DNA of 12,824 nt, taken from the NCBI GenBank assembly GCA_019119145.1, contig DWXR01000107.1, positions 1-12,824 of the forward strand. Reading direction: 5' to 3'. A program made the translations under genes and the position numbers. Of this stretch, positions 12,651 to 12,824 are shown piece after piece. Numbering within the stretch: the stretch's first letter is position 1; each line of letters starts with the position of its first letter. This DNA is from Hominenteromicrobium gallistercoris (GTDB lineage Bacteria > Bacillota > Clostridia > Oscillospirales > Acutalibacteraceae). The notes below the pieces were generated by a model. That model ran no database searches. It saw nothing but the letters and a program-made list of their open reading frames with translations, and was not told where the DNA came from.

Positions 12651-12824
12651 TGTAGAGCTACAATACAAATTGGACAGAGAGGAACAGAAAGAAAGAAAAA
12701 AGTAGAAGGACAGAGCCTTCATAGGGTATAGTTAAGTTGCGACACCAACAAACCCAAAAAAGGAGCTCTGTCCCTCATGAGTAACAGTATAACACAAGAC
12801 ATGTGGTATCGGCAATCCCTAATG
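12651..12824 (+). mobile_element. Probable left end of an insertion sequence (runs off the window)
   Basis: From about 12580, and clearly from 12600, the DNA turns A-rich and purine-rich, unlike the GC-rich genes before it. The stretch holds the start of a transposase-like ORF, and its untranslated part carries GGACAGAG twice (12672-12679 and 12708-12715) plus CTCTGTCC inverted (12766-12773). TGTAGAGCTACA at 12651-12662 begins with TGT, as many IS3/IS481 terminal repeats do, so I place the boundary there tentatively. The other end is not in the window, so terminal repeats and target duplication cannot be verified. Confidence 0.5.
12777..12824 (+). CDS. Transposase N-terminus (partial, IS481/IS3-like)
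   Basis: An ATG at 12777 follows AGGAG (12761-12765) by 11 nt and stays open for 16 codons to the window edge, reading MSNSITQDMWYRQSLM. I recall very similar openings in DDE-type transposases of Clostridia with an N-terminal helix-turn-helix, in the IS481/IS3 group. Sixteen residues are far too few to see any domain, and no catalytic residues lie within the window. The call rests on this resemblance, the change in composition and the repeats in its leader. It could also be an unrelated small protein. Confidence 0.5.
   Translation, partial: MSNSITQDMWYRQSLM

Noticed and set aside
1..12824. CRISPR array, riboswitch of a known class, toxin-antitoxin pair or defence system
   Set aside because: No regular direct repeats with spacers, no recognised aptamer core and no paired small genes were seen on either strand.

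Overview
This is GC-rich DNA, roughly 60-65% G+C by eye, with short spacers, overlapping genes and strong Shine-Dalgarno sequences. It contains spoIIIAF-spoIIIAG-spoIIIAH, which only endospore formers carry, and a tight nusB / TsaD-like / xseA / xseB / ispA run. This points to a spore-forming Clostridia chromosome, most likely Oscillospirales (Ruminococcaceae/Oscillospiraceae type). That assignment is inferred from gene order and composition; no rRNA is present to confirm it. The coding sequence looks intact throughout. Only the genes at the two ends are cut by the window.

Positions 1-6565 (all + strand) hold two units. The first is the tail of the spoIIIA operon (AF partial, AG, AH), which builds the mother-cell ring of the feeding-tube channel. 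The second is a housekeeping block with its own promoter: nusB, a TsaD/Kae1 paralogue, xseA, xseB, ispA and an RluA-type pseudouridine synthase. Most of these genes overlap or sit a few bases apart. The exceptions are a 190-nt structured spacer between xseA and xseB, and a ~136-nt nusB leader. That leader contains an extended -10 promoter, a boxA-like sequence, an intrinsic terminator and a competing antiterminator pairing. It is the most interesting regulatory structure in the window.

Positions 6593-8749 hold a MarR-family regulator and a GNAT acetyltransferase on the - strand, then a divergent radical SAM gene (TIGR01212/YhcC type) starting with TTG. marR has a near-consensus promoter whose -35 overlaps the acetyltransferase stop codon, and a palindrome at its start site that fits self-repression.

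Positions 8738-11122 hold a membrane-anchored GH25 muramidase (+), a small MGMT-family protein (-) and an esterase (+). They are separated by strong bidirectional terminators. The last two are fired by divergent promoters whose -35 boxes overlap. Positions 11165-12574 (- strand) hold a Mbeg1-like (DUF2974) alpha/beta-hydrolase, preceded by a perfect 15-bp hairpin, and a complete tRNA-Leu(UAG) with its own promoter and terminator.

After about 12580 the composition changes abruptly to A-rich, purine-rich DNA. A small ORF opens at 12777 and runs off the end; its N-terminus resembles the helix-turn-helix start of IS481/IS3-like transposases. This is probably the left end of an insertion sequence that landed just upstream of the tRNA promoter.
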